Below are positions 36,241 to 48,660 of a DNA stretch of 64,000 nt, in pieces. The notes under the pieces are model-generated. The model ran no database searches, was not told where the DNA came from, and saw nothing but the letters and a program-made list of their open reading frames with translations. The DNA comes from Paragordius varius. Lineage: Eukaryota > Nematomorpha. Within the stretch, counting starts at the first letter, position 1. The number at the start of each line of letters is the position of its first letter. Location of the stretch: positions 5,394,001-5,458,000 of the forward strand of contig OZ176056.1 of assembly GCA_964247055.1 (NCBI GenBank), read 5' to 3'. A program made the translations under genes and the position numbers.

Positions 36241-37140
36241 CAAACAGTATATTTTTTTATATTTTATTTATATTATGTGATTCCCAAATTTTTCGGTTTT
36301 AATGCTGCTGTTACACATTGCATGTTTCTCAAATAAGTTTCAATTGATACTACATTAAATTATATCACGGTACGCAACAAAAAATAAATGTTAATGATGT
36401 ATTCGATATCTAAAAGCCTCAGGATAATAATATTATATATGGGGTAAAATACTAAAATAAAGTCAAATTTTTTCTCTTTTTAGCCATAATTAAAAAATGG
36501 CATTTTTATTGCCTTAACGTCTAGTATAATTTAATACAATAGATGAAAACACCAAAAATTAATTCTAATATGAAATTTTAAACGAAAATTATCATAAAGA
36601 TTTTACATTTTTTTCGGAGTGCCTCAGAAAGTCTTATAAGAATATGAGCTAAAAATCGCGATTTGGCGTCATACTGGCATTAAACTTGTTAATATGCGGT
36701 AAAAGATTTTGATATTTATTAAAACAATCTTATAGTTATATATAAAGTTTAACCAAATATAGCCTTTAAAAAAGTTTAAACCTTATATAAAAAAGATATT
36801 TTTTGAACGTGTCAATGTGCAATTTTTTAGCTAATTATAAATCTTTAAGGTCCTCCGATAAAATTAGAAATTTTATTGATAATATTTTGCGTTTGAAAAT
36901 ATCCTTATATAGTAAAAATATAAAATTTAGTTGATGAGCTTTCATCTATAAAATTTAATTTTATTTGACAGGTTCATAAAGCCTAATACTTATTAAATAA
37001 CGTTTTTAAGTATTTATTCGCATTCAGTAATTTAATATTTATTACACCGAAACTTTTAGCTATCGAATGGTATATGATTCATTATCCTTTATTTTTGGAC
37101 CCTTTTTTGCCGCATACTATATTTAAATAAATTAAATCAC

Positions 37141-37374
37141 CTGTAATATTAGCTTCACCGTAATACACAGTATTACCAAATTCTGAAGAGACAATTATGG
37201 TTACATTGATGAGTCCAATCATATCGGTAATTATAGTAACACTAGTCGCATTCAGATTGGTATACAAAATTTTTCCTTCCCTGCTTACATTATACAATGA
37301 TATCCCATCATTCGATTCCCAATCCAATTTGATAGAGGAGTCATTATTTATGGTCCAGTTTATTGGGAAAGTTA
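37141..37374 (-). CDS. Exon E1: FN3-like domain (unit 2)
   Basis: Counterpart of 15335-15568 with the same 234-bp length, splice signals and phases. It differs from unit 1 by two replacements (VNF to VTF; KMDW to KLDW) and one silent change in the Leu codon of ISLYN. Six sequons are kept. Confidence 0.72.
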
Positions 37375-38151
37375 CTGAAATATATAAATTATAAAATTTA
37401 GTAATACTAGACATATTTATACATTGTTTGTTGTGTTTATAAATTTCGCTGCAAAAGTTTATTTTGTTATTTAGTATACATAAAATATAAGTTTTAAAAA
37501 GATTGTTTATTACAATATTCGATTCTATATACAATCATAAGAGCAATTATTCGCTCTCTCAGTTATTTAATGGGTGAGTGTGTAACATATAGGTTTGTTG
37601 GTATGCTTATTTTGAGTTAAATATTTTGCAATTGGGGTTAGAGAAAAAGTTACTGTTTTCAACGAAGTATCATGTTAGTATATTATACAAACATGATAAA
37701 ACTTAATATACATCGATCATGTAAATGAAAACCCCCTCTAATTCAAATAACTGAAATGACCATTAATAGTTCTCTCTACTGCATATTAAAATCCTCATAA
37801 AAACTATTTTACTTTTAACCAATTTTAGAGTAATTTAATCTGATATCGTTAATAGTAAAGCCCAAAAATACTTTTAAGTTTAGAAATAAGAGATGTATTA
37901 AGACCATTTTACATAAAATAATAATATATATAAAATTTAGAATCTATATCTATGCATTTTAAAGCAACCTATCTTGATTTATTAAAATATAAAATAAATA
38001 TATCAGTAATAAAATCAATTATAGTGTTGAAAATTGTGCTTGCACAGCCTCTTTATTTGCAAATGCTGTTGTAAAAAAATATATGAGACTACACCATTAT
38101 TATATTTGTTAATATTATTAAGTATTTTTCTTTTAATTTAATTTGAATCAC

Positions 38152-38379
38152 CTGTGATAACTTTACCGAGATAGGTAAATCTATCATATTGTGAAGAGAC
38201 AATTATAGTTGTATTTTTGGCACACATATCGGTACTTATAGTAGCACTAGTCGCATTCAGATTGGTATACAAATTTTTTCCTTCGCATCTTACATTATAC
38301 AATGATATCCCATCAATCGAATCCCAATCCAATTTGATAGAGGAGTCATTATTTATGGTCCAGTTTATTGGGAAAGTTA
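38152..38379 (-). CDS. Exon E2: FN3-like domain, 228 bp (unit 2)
   Basis: Paralogue of E1 six bases shorter, still a multiple of three. Acceptor TATATTTCAG, start TA ACT TTC, end ATCACAG, donor GTGATT, phase 1-1. Motifs are VTFPINWT, SIKLDWDSIDG, YNVRCEGK, LYTNLNATSATI, TTIIVSSQ and TYLGKVIT. Four sequons (NWT, NDS, NAT, NTT). It has two Cys (RCEGK, DMCAK) not found in E1 or E3, possibly a disulfide pair. Sequence just upstream of the acceptor differs from that of E1, so the cassette joins different intron sequence there. It lies ~780 bp upstream of E1 in transcript order. Confidence 0.7.
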
Positions 38380-38526
38380 CTGAAATATATAACAAAATCA
38401 ATATTGTATATTATTATTCTTTGATGCAAAGTCACCCCAGAATTTTAAATCGTAATCTGAAATCTGTGATTTTACTATTAAAAATTGAAAACAAAAATTA
38501 AATATTTAACTTATATTTGATTTTTA

Positions 38527-38528
<2 letters not shown>

Positions 38529-38559
<31 letters not shown>
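38529..38559. repeat. (AT)n microsatellite
   Basis: Unit 2 counterpart of 17017-17042. Confidence 0.92.
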
Positions 38560-38563
<4 letters not shown>

Positions 38564-39899
38564 TAATTTAATTTAGCTTCCTAATATTTTCTAGAAAAGG
38601 TATAAAAATATTAATATAGTTTAATAAATACAATTATAAAATTAATATGCTTTGTAAGTTAATAAAAAATATAATAGATGTAGATAACACAATAGCTAAA
38701 ATTGGGCATGTTGATTAATATTATTTTTTGAGAAATTTGAAAATAATAACATTACTTTCACTAAGTTCTAAATTAGATAAATAATATTTACATAAAAATT
38801 TTGAAATAAATGCAAAAAACTCTAAAATATACATATAAATATATATGTATATTTCCTGAACAAAATGAAATAGTGAGATAAAATTAATGTTATAAATTTA
38901 TAAATCAAACTATTTCCAAATTTAATCATAGATAAATTACAATAATAAAATTGGTGTTAATGCAAAAATGGTGCTTGAAATTTAATTTTTTAGAAGATAA
39001 ATATACATATTAAATAAACATTACTAGTTATTATTTACAAATACCGTTAAAAACAAAACATATATTCTCTTGAAATGAACATACCATTAGCATCATCATC
39101 ATTTTCTAAAAAGACAAAAAATATTTATCAACAATCAATATAAGTAACTCATTCAAAAAATCAACAATTGATGTCAATACTTAGGAAAATTATCCTGAAC
39201 AAAATAAAATAGCGCTCTTTTAAATGAACTCCAAATTAATTACAATAATAAAATTGGTGTTAATGCAAAAATATGTTTGAAATTTAATAAGATATTAGTT
39301 ATTAAATGACAGATAGCATATACAATCTATACAAATGACGTTTAAATATGAGCAATATTTAATACTTGAGAAATATTGATTTCCAAAAAATTGGTTTTGT
39401 TCAAAAAATGCAATTTTACTAATTTTCGTATCGTTGGATATATATATAAATTATCTTTCAGAAAAAAAATTTGTGGATGAAAATAAACATATAAAAGTGA
39501 TTTTAAGCATTCATATAATTTTTAGTTTCCAGTTTAAGTTTCATCAAGGTAGCGCTTACTTTATTCAAATTATTTTAATAGCCCAGACTATATTTAAATT
39601 GATATTTCAAAAGAACTACTGAATGAAATTGCCCTAATTTAAATTTATGCTTCAATATGAATTATAAAAATAGGCCGAATTTTTTAAAATTTTGTTTTGA
39701 AAAAATCTATATTAAACTATTTTGACACCATTTTTATTTTACCAAATTGCAAAATATCGTATTTATTTAATTTTTAATCTAATTTAAGTAATTTTTTGAT
39801 TTATAACACAAACATTGTCAGAAAAAATAGCTAATTACATTATTGTTATATTTAGCTAATAAACACATGTCATGTTTTATTTAGACCTACATGAGTGGA

Positions 39900-40095
39900 C
39901 TTATCAAGTATATAATTTATGATAAATAAATTCTTAAAGTAATGGAATATCAACGACCAATCCGTACAAATCCCTGTAACATGTTTCTACACAAATTAAT
40001 ATTTTTACTGGGATGTGTACGAATATTTGGTTGATTTTCCACTATCCTATATTGCATAAATTTTATACTTTGATCTCCCACTTATGTAAGATCTC
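39900..40095. repeat. Foldback element FB-b (unit 2)
   Basis: Counterpart of 18530-18725, placed just before m3 and E3. Confidence 0.62.
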
Positions 40096-40302
40096 AAAAT
40101 AAAACAGAAATTTTTTATACGCTCGCTGAATATCCTTAATTTTTACTTTTTGCCCTATTTCTATTATTTCATTTAGGTCGCAAACAAATAATAGTTTTTA
40201 CGGCAAATGAATAAGCTGTCATAATCTATAACAAAAAAAAATTTTTTTGTTAACAATTACAAAGATATCTAAAATATAAAATGTCTATAATTGTCATTAT
40301 AC

Positions 40303-40341
40303 CCATTCCATTTCCTGCTGGAGTTGTTACTTTGGATGGCA
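40303..40341 (-). CDS. Mini-exon m3 (unit 2)
   Basis: Identical in coding sequence to 18932-18970. Spliced after E3 it would read EVEIT-V-PSKVTTPA. Confidence 0.6.
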
Positions 40342-40733
40342 CTGTTTTTATAAAAATGTATTTGTGAATTTATTATAAAATATATAAACTTCGCATAAAT
40401 TTTTTAAGAATTTGGTATTAATCATAACATACCATATTACAATTTTTAAATTCATAATATACTAGAACTAAAAATGGAGAATGTTGTGTGTATAGTTTTA
40501 AGTTTAGAAACAAGAGAAGTATTAAGACCATTTTACATAAAATAAAAATATTTATAAAATTTAGAATCTATTATGCATTATAAAGCAACCTATCTTGATA
40601 TATTAAAATATAAATAAATTATCAGTAATAAAATCAATTATAGTGTTGAAAATTGTGTTTATCATTTTTATATTTGTTTTTTATCATTTTATGAGTATTT
40701 TTCCTTTTAATTTAATTTAAATAAAAAAATCAC

Positions 40734-40970
40734 CTGTGATTTCAACTTCACCGCGATACAGAATTTCAGATTGTGAAGAGACAATTATGGTTTTATTGGT
40801 GAGTGAATTCATATCGGTATTTATAGTAACACTAGTCGCATTCAGATTGGTATACAAATATTTTCCTTCGCTGCTTACATTATACGATGATATCCCATCT
40901 TTCGATTCCCAATCCAATTTGATAGATGAGTCATCAATTCTGGTCCAGTTTATTTGGATAATTTTAAATT
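40734..40970 (-). CDS. Exon E3: FN3-like domain, 237 bp (unit 2)
   Basis: Paralogue of E1 and E2. Acceptor CTGTCTAG, start AA TTT AAA ATT, 237 bp, end ATCACAG, donor GTGATT. Phase 1-1 although the acceptor and first codons are unlike E1, which supports a real splice site. Motifs are IQINWTRIDD, SIKLDWESKDG, YNVSSEGK, LYTNLNATSVTI, NKTIIVSSQSE and YRGEVEIT. Four sequons (NWT, NVS, NAT, NKT). The open frame with a Met at 40917 covers only part of it. The cassette (40494-40985) lies between sequences that are adjacent in unit 1 near 19118. Confidence 0.7.
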
Positions 40971-40997
40971 CTAGACAGATTCATACTATGCTTATAT

Positions 40998-41180
40998 ATC
41001 AAAATTTTCAATTTTTTTGTCATCTGGTTTATGAGTGTTATACTGTTTTATTTTGAAATCTTACATGAAAGGAATTATGTAGTATATAATTTTTGCAAAA
41101 TAGCATTTAAAAGTAGTGCAATATTAACCATCAATCCGTGCAAATCCCAACAAAAATATTAATTTGTTTTAAAACAAACA
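40998..41180. repeat. Single foldback arm FB-c (unit 2)
   Basis: Counterpart of 19128-19310. About 165 bp present in unit 1 just downstream are missing here. Confidence 0.55.
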
Positions 41181-42297
41181 TTCCTCAAAAGCTAGGATTA
41201 TCATGTAAAAGCTATCTGTAGGAATTATATTCGTAAAAACTTTATAGGGAAAAATATTTATTATATGGCGTTTAAAATTGAAACAAGCCTAAAATATTAT
41301 CAATATTTGGACAAAATCGGATGTAGCGTATAATTATATTATTATTTCTGTATAACTCAAAAAAACACGACCATATTAATTTAATTTATCCAAAATTAAA
41401 AATTTTCGTGCGATTTCAGCTTTTGAACAGGGCTTTTAGGTATAAATTCTCTCTAAATAAATAATTGAATTAAAATTTCTGCTTGAATCGTATAGAAATC
41501 GTTTGCATGATAATTATATCAAAGCTTTGGTACAAAATATATGATAAATCCCTTTCGGAGCAAAAATTTTTTTATTTTATATGGGCATTAATCTTTTAAA
41601 CACAATATATTGGATGTTTTATCCATATAGTATATATAAAAATTAAAATAAACAATTCAAATATGACGCTAAGTGCGTTTTGGTTTTTATAATAAGACTT
41701 ATAAACATATCTGAGAGGTTTGGATTTTTAATGATGAATAAAATTAAGTTGACGCGTTTTCACTAATATTTTTAATTTTATTTAAAATAACTTTTTCAGT
41801 ATTTGAATCGTATCTTTATTCCCTAAAGCTTTTAGCTATCAAATAATATATAGTTGACAAACATATATTTAGAGGCCATTACTACCGCAGAGTGTTAACA
41901 TTTTCGCTTTTTAATATTAGTCGATATCAATTCTCTTTGTTACATATGCCTCTCAAATTAACCAGAAATTTATACTCTCATGCTGTTATAAATTATCGTA
42001 TCATTAAAGCCTTTGTTTGCCTTATTGAACTTTTAAAAAGGATTCTGGTTTGGTTAGTTATTTAACACCAAATTTTGTACATTTTTTTAGCAAAATTGTA
42101 AATTGAGTAAATGGAATTTTAAGCCGTTCATTAATTTAATGCGCATAAACCAATATATCTCTGAATTATTCATATAATATCAGAATCTCCTACCTGTGTT
42201 GCAAATAATAAATATCTGGTAAGTAAAAATAATTTAATTGTTCTATACGAGATATATTTATAGTCTTTGCTTTTTCCACTAAGTAAAAAGCATGAGT

Positions 42298-42462
42298 CTA
42301 ATTTAATTGATTTCTTATCATAACACTATTGTTTTCCAGATTAACGGCAATCGATATATTGTTGTATGTTAAATTATATTTTAATTTATCTTGGTTCCAT
42401 TTCAATGTTATGGATTCGTCATCATTAATAGTATAATTACATGTTGTGTCAATTAACCATTG
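42298..42462 (-). pseudogene. E4: divergent FN3-like exon relative (unit 2)
   Basis: Counterpart of 20606-20770, 21,692 bp away, with the same reading and the same ends. The unit 3 copy lies beyond the window. Confidence 0.5.
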
Positions 42463-45400
42463 TTAATAAAAAAATGATATTGTTAGAATTTTTTAAAAAA
42501 TAACAAATAATATTGGTAGAAGAGCTTCATGTAATATCAAAAATTTAATTTCAATAATTTAATCTTCTATAAAGGGCACTTTATTTCAAGCAGCTGTTTT
42601 TGGGTGCATTTTAATATTATGGAAATTATTTAATAATATTCCATAATTTAAATTGGCTTGAATATCTTTGCATTTATAATTTGGGGTTAAAAGAAAATAG
42701 ATTTTTAAGATTTAATACATAATTATTTACTAGGGAAAAATTCGAGTCCCCATCATTAATAAATGATTTAAAATTTTCTTAGAATAATGTAATTTTGTTA
42801 GAAAGTATCAAATTAATTTTATTTCCTAAGTTGTTTAATACAATTAATAGCTCTCTATTATAACAATGGTTTTTAAATCTGTTAATAAATAAATATTTAT
42901 AGTTTATTTGTATTCTGTGTACATAAAAAAAGAAACTGTCTTTTTCTTATTGATTTCTAGTTCAAACTGATTCAAAAAATTAGCTATCATTTATAGAGTT
43001 GTTTAAATGTTATTTTTCTCAAATAACTACCATTAATTCGGTTAAATTAGATTATAATATAATAAAATAGACGCCAGACTTTCATAAAATTGTAAAATTA
43101 AATTATGGCCACATTTATAGATATTAAATAATGAAAGTCAAATTTGAATTATATATAATTAATTATATAATTAAATAAATTACCCTCGAAAGCTAATAAA
43201 AACCTGGATTTGTTTTTAAACTTAAGCTGATTATTCTAACATTTAATTTATATTTTATATTTACTTAGCGTGTCATAAATTAGGGACCGTTAAAAGTTTT
43301 GAGGAGTTTATTTAGAATTACCTTGACTCGCGTTTATTAAATAAAATTACAAAAACGGTATTAAGCATAATTTCCAATATTTAGCTAAATATCTAATGGC
43401 CCCAAACTAACAATTTGGTAGCCATAAAGAAGTTATTAATTACACACATCAAAAGCTTAATTAAGAATGATAGTTTATCTCAGACCGCAGAAATACTATG
43501 GATTGGACATAAACTATGTCTGGATGTCGTATGATGGATAAATTGGCTGGTAGTATTTTTTTAAAGTTTATATACTTTTTTAACAAAACACCGAATTCTG
43601 CATGTTAAAATTTAATAAGAAAATAATAAAAAACATAAAAAATTTTAAAAAACTAATTTGTATAAAATCCTTTTACGATAAAATTATGCGCCATCAAAAT
43701 CAAATAATATGTTTATATGGCGAACTATTTAAAAAAACTCTAATATTAGTTAACTATGTGTTTTTTAATTCAATATATACTAACAATGTGTGCCTCAACA
43801 TATATCAAATCATAAATAATAAAAATTCTATAATCTCTGCACTTTAATTATTAATGATTTTAGTTCGAATATTTTTTTCAAAGAATATTTACAAGATCTT
43901 GGCAAATAAATCAATTAAAAAATAAATACCAGCCATAGTATTTGATTTTTCATTTTCTTTAGCTTCCATCCCAGATCCATTATTTGCCACTTCTGGATAT
44001 TTTAAAATACATACTATATAATTGATATATCTAAGTTATATATTGCTAAATTGATCATAAATTAGTTTTTATAATTTAGAGACAACCCACTATATCTCTC
44101 AATCGGAAAAATATAATCTCAAAATTATGATTTTTAGCAATCGGCTATTTTTAAATAATTTGATATAATTTTTTACAAAAAATAAGTAAAGTGGTGAACA
44201 TCAGATGGTTAAATAATTCACATTTTTAAATTTAATAATTTGGCTACTTTTGTTAAAAAAGCTTTCATATAATATATAAAATAAAGTGTAATAATCCATC
44301 AGATTGAAATAATTAAATTAAATTTAATTTTTTAAATATAATCGGACTTTCATCAAAATTTAATTATTTAAAGAATTTAAAAATCATTTTTCAAACTTGG
44401 CCTCATTGTATATCATAATTTTGTGTTTAAAAATTAAAAATTCGCATATAAAAGATTAAATTTGAGCCATGTCAAAAATTAAATTATTTAGGCATGGGAA
44501 TCATGTATTAAATATTACATTAAAATTATTTTTATTCAAAAAAAACGATTAATATATCTATAATCCAAACTTCTCAAAACTTAATATAAAACAAATAGCC
44601 TACTAAAACTTTTTACGCTAATGATATCTATGAATTTTTACATAAATATTGTGCCATCAAAACTCAAATGTGTATTTTGGCGAAAAATATAGTAGAATGT
44701 GTTTTTGAATTCAATATATATATTAAATAATTTTAATGGCTTAACATATCTCAAATTATAAATTTTAAAAATTGTATGACCTCTAAAAGACTGTAATTAT
44801 GTTGATTTTAGTTGCAATCCTTTTTTAAGATAATTTGTGAGAAACAATCAAGAAAAATAATTAGATAACTATATACCAGTGATATTCTTTGGTTTTACGT
44901 TTTCTTCCATTCTAGATCCATTTGTTACTTCTGGATTTTATAATACATAATATATAACTAATATATCTAAGTTAAATATTGCGAAATCGGTCATAAATGT
45001 AGTTTTTATAATTTTCATACAACCCACTAGATATCTCAATCGGAAAATATAGAATAACTCAAAATGATTTTTAGTAGTCGGCTATTTTTGACGAGTAAGT
45101 TAAGTGTGTGAACCATCAGATTTTTCAATATAATTCAATTTTTTAAAAATTTAATAATTTGGATACTTTTGTTGAAAACCTTTTACATATATAATAAATA
45201 AAGTGCCATAATTCAGATTGAAATAATTAAAAATATTATAAAAAACAATATTTTAAATCTAATTAGAATGTCATAAAATTATTTTTCAATTTGCTATGCA
45301 TCGGACTCTAAAAATATATTTGCAAATATATTACATAACAGGTTAGTTACTCATTTTATCTAATAACCAAAATTTACATTTGGGGGTTAAAAATAATCAA

Positions 45401-48055
45401 TTCTTCTAAATTATTTGTTTTATAAACGGTTTTTACGTTATTGTTGTCTAAGTTAACTATAAAATTATTTTTTTTCAGAATAATATCAGCATAAATATGA
45501 TAATATATAAATAAAAAAATAATCATATTCAAAATTATATTAAAACATTGATATAAATATAACTTTTAGCTATTATATGAAAAAATATACCAATTGGATT
45601 ATTATTTTTAGCGGGCACAATGTCCATATTTCCTTTGGAATCTAAAATATTATTTAGAGTGAGGTATTTAATAATATAGTATAGATTGTTATATTAATAT
45701 AAAAACATCAGTAATAAAATGCGAGATCTAATATTTATAAGAATACATTGCAAAAAGGGTTCTGCGATCAAAAAATATACTCTTATAGGCTTATAATCAT
45801 TAAACGCTACTTGTTTTATAAATCTAAAAAAGCGTTTTTATTGATTGATAAAATATTTGTCTTTGGGAAAAATGCTATGTTTCGACTGTTCGGGAAAAAC
45901 GTTTTATTGACTGGGAAAACGTTTCGATTGAATATAATTGTTAAACATACATCAATAACAGTATGATTACACATCTATTTCAAGACAACAACTCAATTTT
46001 ATAATTATATTTGAGAGTTGACTAATCAAGACTTTGTTTCAGATATTAATACAGGAGATTCGGTGTAAATTATTTTTATAGCAGATGTATTTATCACAAT
46101 TGACTTCGCGATCCGCATTTTAGGATCAAAAATCCGAAGGGTCACATTATCGAAATTGAGCACAAACATTTTATTTAATTTTTAACATGACTGTAAAAAC
46201 TAATATTTATTTACACAATGTTGTTAATTTTTGCCAAAATTATCGAAATAGGAAAATTTGTTTTGGAAACAAAATTTTTTGATCCTAAATCTATATAAAT
46301 GGTTAGAGACCGAAGGATGATAGGCTGTGTTTTTACCCTGTGTAGTGTACTACCTTAATTGTGATACCATGTATTAAAATAATATCCACATAAACGTGAA
46401 AATAAATTTAAGAAATAGATTTTATAAAAAAGATTTTTGCTATAAAATATATTAATAAACCACTGATAAAACAACTTTTGCCATTTATAATATAAATCTA
46501 CCAGTTGTAGTGTTAGGGGCTTCAAAATCACCATTGGTTTGAATCTTATTTTGTTTTGACTCTTTAGTTTTTATTTTAATTAAAGTTTTAAAATATAACA
46601 TTTTCATAAAAGATTCAATTTTTTCTGCAGGATACCCTCTGCTAAGTATGCAATTACAATTACGCATGATCGAGATAAATTGGCCGTTAATATTTTTGTA
46701 GAGTTTGTATACTATTTAACAAAACACCGAATTCAGCATGATAAAATTTAATAAGAAAACAATTAATAACATTAATTTTTAAAAAACTAATTTGTATAAA
46801 TATCCTTTTACACTAAAATTATACGCCATCAAAAAATCAGATAATATAAGGCGAACTCTTTAAAAAACTTTAAAGTATTAGTTAACTTAAAATGTGTTTT
46901 TCAATTCAATATATACTAACAAATTGTGCCTCAACATATATCAAATCATAAGTAAAAATTCTATGATCTGTGCACTTTAATTATTGATAATTTTAGTTCG
47001 ACTTATTTTTCAAAGAAAATTTATTGAAAATTTAAGATCTTGGCAAAATCAATTTAAAAAATAAATACCAGCCATAGTATTTGATTTTTCACTTTCTTTA
47101 GCTTCCATTCCAGATCCATTATTTGCTACTTCTGGATATGTTAAAATACATACTAAATTGATATATCTAAGTTATATATTGCTAAATTGATCATAAATTA
47201 GTTTTTATAATTTAGAGACAACCCATAATATCTCTCAATCGGAAAAATATAATCGCAAAATTATGATTTTTAGCAATCGGCTATTTTTAAATAATTTGAT
47301 ATAATTTTTTACAAAAAATAAGTAAAGTGGTGAACATCAGATGGTTAAATAATTCACATTTTTAAATTTAATAATTTGGCCACTTTTGAAAAAGCTTTCA
47401 TATAGTACATAACATAAAGTGTAATAATCCATCAGATTGAAATAATTAAATTAAATTTAATTTTTTGAATATAATCGGACTTTCATCAAAATTTAATTAT
47501 TTAAAGAATTTAAAAATCATTTTTCAAACTTGGCCTCATCGGAGTTTAATAATATGTTTGCAAAATTATTTCTACATAAAAAGATAGTCACCTAACAAGC
47601 AAACTTTACAATTGGGGGTTTATATTTATCAATCCATTTAAAGAGAATCTTATGTTATTTGTTTTATAAGCGGTGACTTTTAAGTTCATGCCATCTATGT
47701 TTACTGTAAAATAATTTTTGAATTTGGGCACCACTGCCCTTATTTTGGTGTTATGTTACATTTGAGAATAAGACCATAAATATGATAATATAAATTTATT
47801 AGATAATGTTACTCAAAATTATATTTAACCATTGATATACGAAATATAACTTTTATCTATTAGAAAAAAAATATACCAATTGTATTTGTATTATTAGCAG
47901 GATTGTCCATGTTTTCTTTGTTAAATATTATTTAGAGTAAAGTATTTAATATTTTACATTGTTATATTAATACTAAAACATCATTAGTAAAATGCAAGGT
48001 GTAATATTTATCTGAATATATTGCAAAAAGGGTTGTGCAGTTATATAGCCTCACA

Positions 48056-48660
48056 CAGTGGTGGAACTATAAATTGTGAGCCACCCCGCAAGCTTTAAAT
48101 ACTGGCCAACCTTTGCCCCCAAAAAAATCGTATGAAGTTATCTTTGACCTGGCGCCTCACTTAGATTCCTAAACATATATTTAAACCTATCCTACTATGA
48201 ATATTAAATTCCTAATTCAAAAGACAGCTTGTTAAGTGAAGCTTTCTCTATTTTTGGCATGCTCACATATTCGTTGATATAAACACATTGTCAACATATG
48301 CGTAGAATACGGGCCCATCTAGGAATAGCAGCGGGGAAACTGCTTAAATATATATTAATTGCTAAAAGTTATTTTTACGGAATTCGGATAAATAAATTTT
48401 GACATTTGTTTAGTGAGAATAAATTATTTTTTATGATAATATGGTTTTTTGATATTATAATAACGGGGCTTCGAACCGGTCCTAAAAAAGTATAATTAGA
48501 ACCGGGCTTTAATTTCAAAATGAATCGCTTCCTAAAACAGCAACAGGTTCCAATACGACTTCATAAATATGAAATAATGTATTGATTAAATGGAACATTA
48601 ATGTGCGGACCGCCAAGTTTTTAAATTTTGAGAATGGCCCTCTTAAATTGCCGACCATTG
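48056..48660. mobile_element. ~600-bp hAT-like MITE, copy 5
   Basis: Starts CAGTGGTGGAAC and ends GCCGACCATTG. It is the unit 3 counterpart of 3684-4288. Confidence 0.55.

Larger units (their letters stand above)
21890..43584. repeat. ~21.7-kb tandem unit 2 (complete)
   Basis: The only complete copy, 21,695 bp between equivalent AAAACACCGAATT motifs. Its T array has a different order (T2-T3-T1-T2) from units 1 and 3, where the order is T1-T2-T3 followed by a T1/T2 chimera. It carries exons E1, E2 and E3, mini-exons m1 and m3 and the E4 relative. From about 14.4 to 15.8 kb in unit 1 coordinates it has most of the private base changes among the three units. Confidence 0.9.

Noticed and set aside
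37760-37785. Possible 18-bp micro-exon between E2 and E1 on the minus strand (ATATGCAG acceptor, GTCATT donor, phase 1)
   Set aside because: Too short to support, no paralogue found, and the donor is poor.
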